From: CAZRUA01 sp964603125
Lineage (GTDB): Bacteria; Bacteroidota; Bacteroidia; B-17B0; Aurantibacillaceae
NCBI GenBank assembly: GCA_964603125.1
Contig: CAZRUA010000139.1
Location: 1 to 7,411, forward strand
DNA length: 7,411 nt
Direction: 5' to 3'
A model generated the notes under the pieces. That model was given only the letters and a program-made list of their open reading frames with translations. It ran no database searches and was not told where the DNA came from. The position numbers were made by a program, and so were the translations under genes. This document shows positions 5,305 to 7,411 of the stretch, piece after piece (the first letter of the stretch is position 1; each line of letters opens with the position of its first letter).

Positions 5305-6717
5305 ATGCTTTTTAGCTCTACCATATTCCTGTTTTATTTTTTACCACTAGTACTACTATGTTATCATTTTATTCCTACAATAAAAGCTAAAAACATTATT
5401 CTTCTTTTCTTAAGTTTACTATTCTTCGCATGGGGTGGTATTTATTTTACTCTTATCTTACTTAGTTCAATTGTATTTAATTATTTAATTGGTATTGGAA
5501 TTGAAAATTACAAACCAAAACTTTTACTTACAATTGGTATCATAGGAAATTTAGCACTTTTAGTATGGTTTAAATACGCTAATTTCCTAACAGACAACCT
5601 TAATCAAATTTTAGGCGCTTTTAAAATAGGTGGCGTTGAATTAAGCGCGATAGCTTTACCCATTGGAATTTCCTTTTATACCTTCCATTCTATAAGTTAT
5701 CTCGTTGATGTATATTACAAGAAAGCGCCAGCCCAGAAAAACATTTTATACATGGCCTTATACATTGTTTTATTTACGCAACTTGTAGCGGGGCCAATTA
5801 TTCGTTACAATACTTTTGCTCCTCAATTATTAAATCGAAAATTTAACTTATTGCAATTTAGTGAAGGGATAGAAAGATTTATAATTGGACTTGCTAAAAA
5901 AGTTTTAATTGCGAATACAATAGCACGCTTGTCCGACTTGGCATTTCAGCAAGATGTAAATTCTATGAGTACTTTATTATGTTGGCTAGGTGCCTTATGT
6001 TATACATTTCAGATTTATTTTGATTTTAGCGGGTACTCAGACATGGCTATTGGTTTGAGCAAAATGTTTGGTTTTGAATTCCCCGAAAACTTTAGTCTAC
6101 CTTACATTGCCACAAGTATTAAAGATTTTTGGAAACGCTGGCATATAAGCCTTTCAAGTTTTTTTAGAGATTATGTATACATACCACTAGGAGGAAACAA
6201 AAAAGGGAATATTAGAACCTATATCAATTTAATTTCAGTTTTTTTATTAACTGGTTTTTGGCATGGAGCAAACTATACTTTTATTATTTGGGGAATGATA
6301 CATGGATGCTTTCTTCTTATCGAAAGATTTGGATTTGAAAAAGTACTTAATAAAATACCTGTATTTGCAGCAAGAATTTACACCTTTTTTATTGCTATGT
6401 TGGCTTGGATAGCATTTAAAGCAACTAACATAAACTACGCTAAAGCTTATTACAAAAATTTATTACCCAACAAAAATGACATTAAACTAAACTTAATTGC
6501 TAGTTATTTTACAACTGATTTTATAATCATGTTAGTAGTTGCCATTATTTTATCATTTAACATTCACAAATTAGTTCAACGTCCATTTGAAAGGTTTACT
6601 CAAAAAAATCAAGTTTTTCAAATCATTAATGCGTGTTGCTTATTAGCCTTTTTGTTTTTAAGTATGATGTATTTAATATCAGGAACCTATAATCCATTTA
6701 TATATTATCAATTTTAA
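5305..6717 (+). CDS. MBOAT family membrane O-acyltransferase, AlgI-like
   Basis: This 470-residue inner-membrane protein matches the length and topology of AlgI-type MBOATs, which take acyl (usually acetyl) groups from the cytoplasm and pass them outward for O-acylation of exported glycans. The N-terminus MLFSSTIFLFYFLPLVLL is the typical family start and fixes the ATG. Roughly ten or more hydrophobic spans follow. Motifs in order: LPIGISFYTFHSISYLVDVY (118-137), QLVAGPIIRY (159-168), YFDFSGYSDMAIGLSKMFGF (238-257), DFWKRWHISLSSFFRDYVYI (274-293) with PLGG after it, and GFWHGANYTFIIWG (317-330). His320 in WHGA aligns with the catalytic histidine of AlgI (P. aeruginosa His322); His280 in RWHIS is the second conserved histidine. 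The stop overlaps the start of an SGNH-fold partner gene, the usual AlgI-AlgJ/X pairing. DltB (D-alanylation) and PatA (peptidoglycan acetylation) are related alternatives; the partner gene favours exopolysaccharide O-acetylation. Confidence 0.94.
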   Translation: MLFSSTIFLFYFLPLVLLCYHFIPTIKAKNIILLFLSLLFFAWGGIYFTLILLSSIVFNYLIGIGIENYKPKLLLTIGIIGNLALLVWFKYANFLTDNLNQILGAFKIGGVELSAIALPIGISFYTFHSISYLVDVYYKKAPAQKNILYMALYIVLFTQLVAGPIIRYNTFAPQLLNRKFNLLQFSEGIERFIIGLAKKVLIANTIARLSDLAFQQDVNSMSTLLCWLGALCYTFQIYFDFSGYSDMAIGLSKMFGFEFPENFSLPYIATSIKDFWKRWHISLSSFFRDYVYIPLGGNKKGNIRTYINLISVFLLTGFWHGANYTFIIWGMIHGCFLLIERFGFEKVLNKIPVFAARIYTFFIAMLAWIAFKATNINYAKAYYKNLLPNKNDIKLNLIASYFTTDFIIMLVVAIILSFNIHKLVQRPFERFTQKNQVFQIINACCLLAFLFLSMMYLISGTYNPFIYYQF

Positions 6718-7411
6718 TGAAAGCAAAAAACTACATATTACTTATTGGCTTTTTGCTTACCATTTCCTTTCCAGTAATAAATGGAATAATACCCATATTA
6801 CCCGACACTACAAACAACGAAAACAGAAGGTTAAAATCCTTCCCTGATTTAGATACTTGTAGTATTGAAAAAATGAGTTCCTATGTTGAGGATTATTTGG
6901 TTGATAACAACAGCATAAGAAATAGGATGATAAAAATGTATAATCATCTCAATATTTTTGTCTTTAGAAGTAGTCCTGTTTCTATAAAAGCTTTTGTTGG
7001 AAAAAACGGTTGGTATTTTATGTCTGGCGAAGAAATAAAAACATTTAACGGTACATCCTTATTCAAACAACAAGAACTAGATGAATTAAAAACCGAACTT
7101 GAAAAAAGAAAAAAAATTATTGAACAACATAATGCCCATTTCCTATTTGCTATTGTGCCGAACAAACCCAATATTTATCCAGAATATATGCCCGATCATA
7201 TAACTCAAAATGAAGGCTATGGAAAACAAGTGTTGCATTATTTACAAGAAAATAATTTCCCTGTAATTGATTTATATACTCCATTGATAAAAGCAAAAAA
7301 AACACATGAATTGTATTATCAAACCGATAATCATTGGAACGACTTAGGGGCTTTTATCGCAGCAAATGCAATTTTAAAAGAATTTAAAACCATCAATAAA
7401 AACGTAAATCC
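6717..7411 (+). CDS. AlgX/AlgJ-like SGNH-hydrolase-fold O-acetylation protein, 3' end missing
   Basis: The frame opens at the ATG at 6717, whose A is the last base of the acyltransferase stop (TAATG), and stays open to the right edge: 231 visible residues plus two bases. The N-terminus has a basic start and a hydrophobic span (~5-28) serving as signal peptide or membrane anchor, so the domain should be periplasmic. It then shows the family pattern: ENRRLKSFPDLD (35-46), a helix with DNNSIRNRMI (63-72), a GKNGWYFMSGEE segment (95-106), an FLFAIVPNKPNIYPEYMP strand-loop (142-159), FPVIDLY (181-187) and YYQTDNHWNDLGAF (200-213). The D-x-H-W motif (Asp204, His206, Trp207) matches the Asp/His of the AlgX/AlgJ catalytic triad; the serine motif should lie beyond the window. 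Family knowledge: these proteins accept acetyl from the MBOAT and place it on polysaccharide. The one-base overlap suggests translational coupling. Confidence 0.88.
   Translation, partial: MKAKNYILLIGFLLTISFPVINGIIPILPDTTNNENRRLKSFPDLDTCSIEKMSSYVEDYLVDNNSIRNRMIKMYNHLNIFVFRSSPVSIKAFVGKNGWYFMSGEEIKTFNGTSLFKQQELDELKTELEKRKKIIEQHNAHFLFAIVPNKPNIYPEYMPDHITQNEGYGKQVLHYLQENNFPVIDLYTPLIKAKKTHELYYQTDNHWNDLGAFIAANAILKEFKTINKNVN

Noticed and set aside
6944..7171. 75-codon open frame on the minus strand
   Set aside because: It is antisense to the SGNH-fold gene, which has recognisable family motifs on the + strand.

Overview
The window reads as a stretch of chromosome from a low-G+C member of the Bacteroidota. 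Four things support this. The DNA is strongly A+T-rich. Starts have A-rich leaders with no recognisable Shine-Dalgarno sequence. Candidate promoters resemble the Bacteroidota -7 element (TAnnTTTG) rather than sigma70 boxes. The TPR-transmembrane-HisKA_3 kinase architecture is typical of this phylum. I cannot place it below phylum level. All seven genes lie on the + strand, coding is dense, and I see no RNA genes, mobile elements, CRISPR arrays or frameshifts. No non-coding gap exceeds about 45 bases.

Layout: (1) 1-1758 is the 3' part of a TPR-containing membrane sensor histidine kinase; the reading frame is open from base 1, so the start is outside the window. (2) 1802-4820 looks like one transcription unit: gmhA (sedoheptulose-7-phosphate isomerase), a peptidase-M16-like protein whose zinc motif is destroyed, and a GT4-type glycosyltransferase, separated by 1 and 15 bases. 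(3) 4865-5281 is a small, probably exported protein of unknown function. (4) 5305 to the window end is a membrane O-acyltransferase (AlgI-like MBOAT) overlapping by one base the start of an AlgX/AlgJ-like SGNH-hydrolase-fold protein that runs off the right edge.

Taken together, the right three quarters has a cell-surface glycan theme. GmhA makes a heptose precursor. The glycosyltransferase adds a sugar to an acceptor. The MBOAT/SGNH pair is the standard arrangement for moving acetyl groups across the inner membrane onto an exported polysaccharide. The substrate glycan cannot be identified here. The clearest oddity is the M16-like protein: it keeps the C-terminal Arg/Tyr pair that M16 dimers use for substrate binding but lacks HxxEH, and no catalytic partner gene is nearby. 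A similar TAC(C/T)TTTAT-type motif lies 21-24 bases before three starts (gmhA, the small exported protein, the MBOAT), consistent with three separate promoters. I did not find a convincing wholly new system; the components belong to known families, and the interest lies in their combination and in the missing active site.
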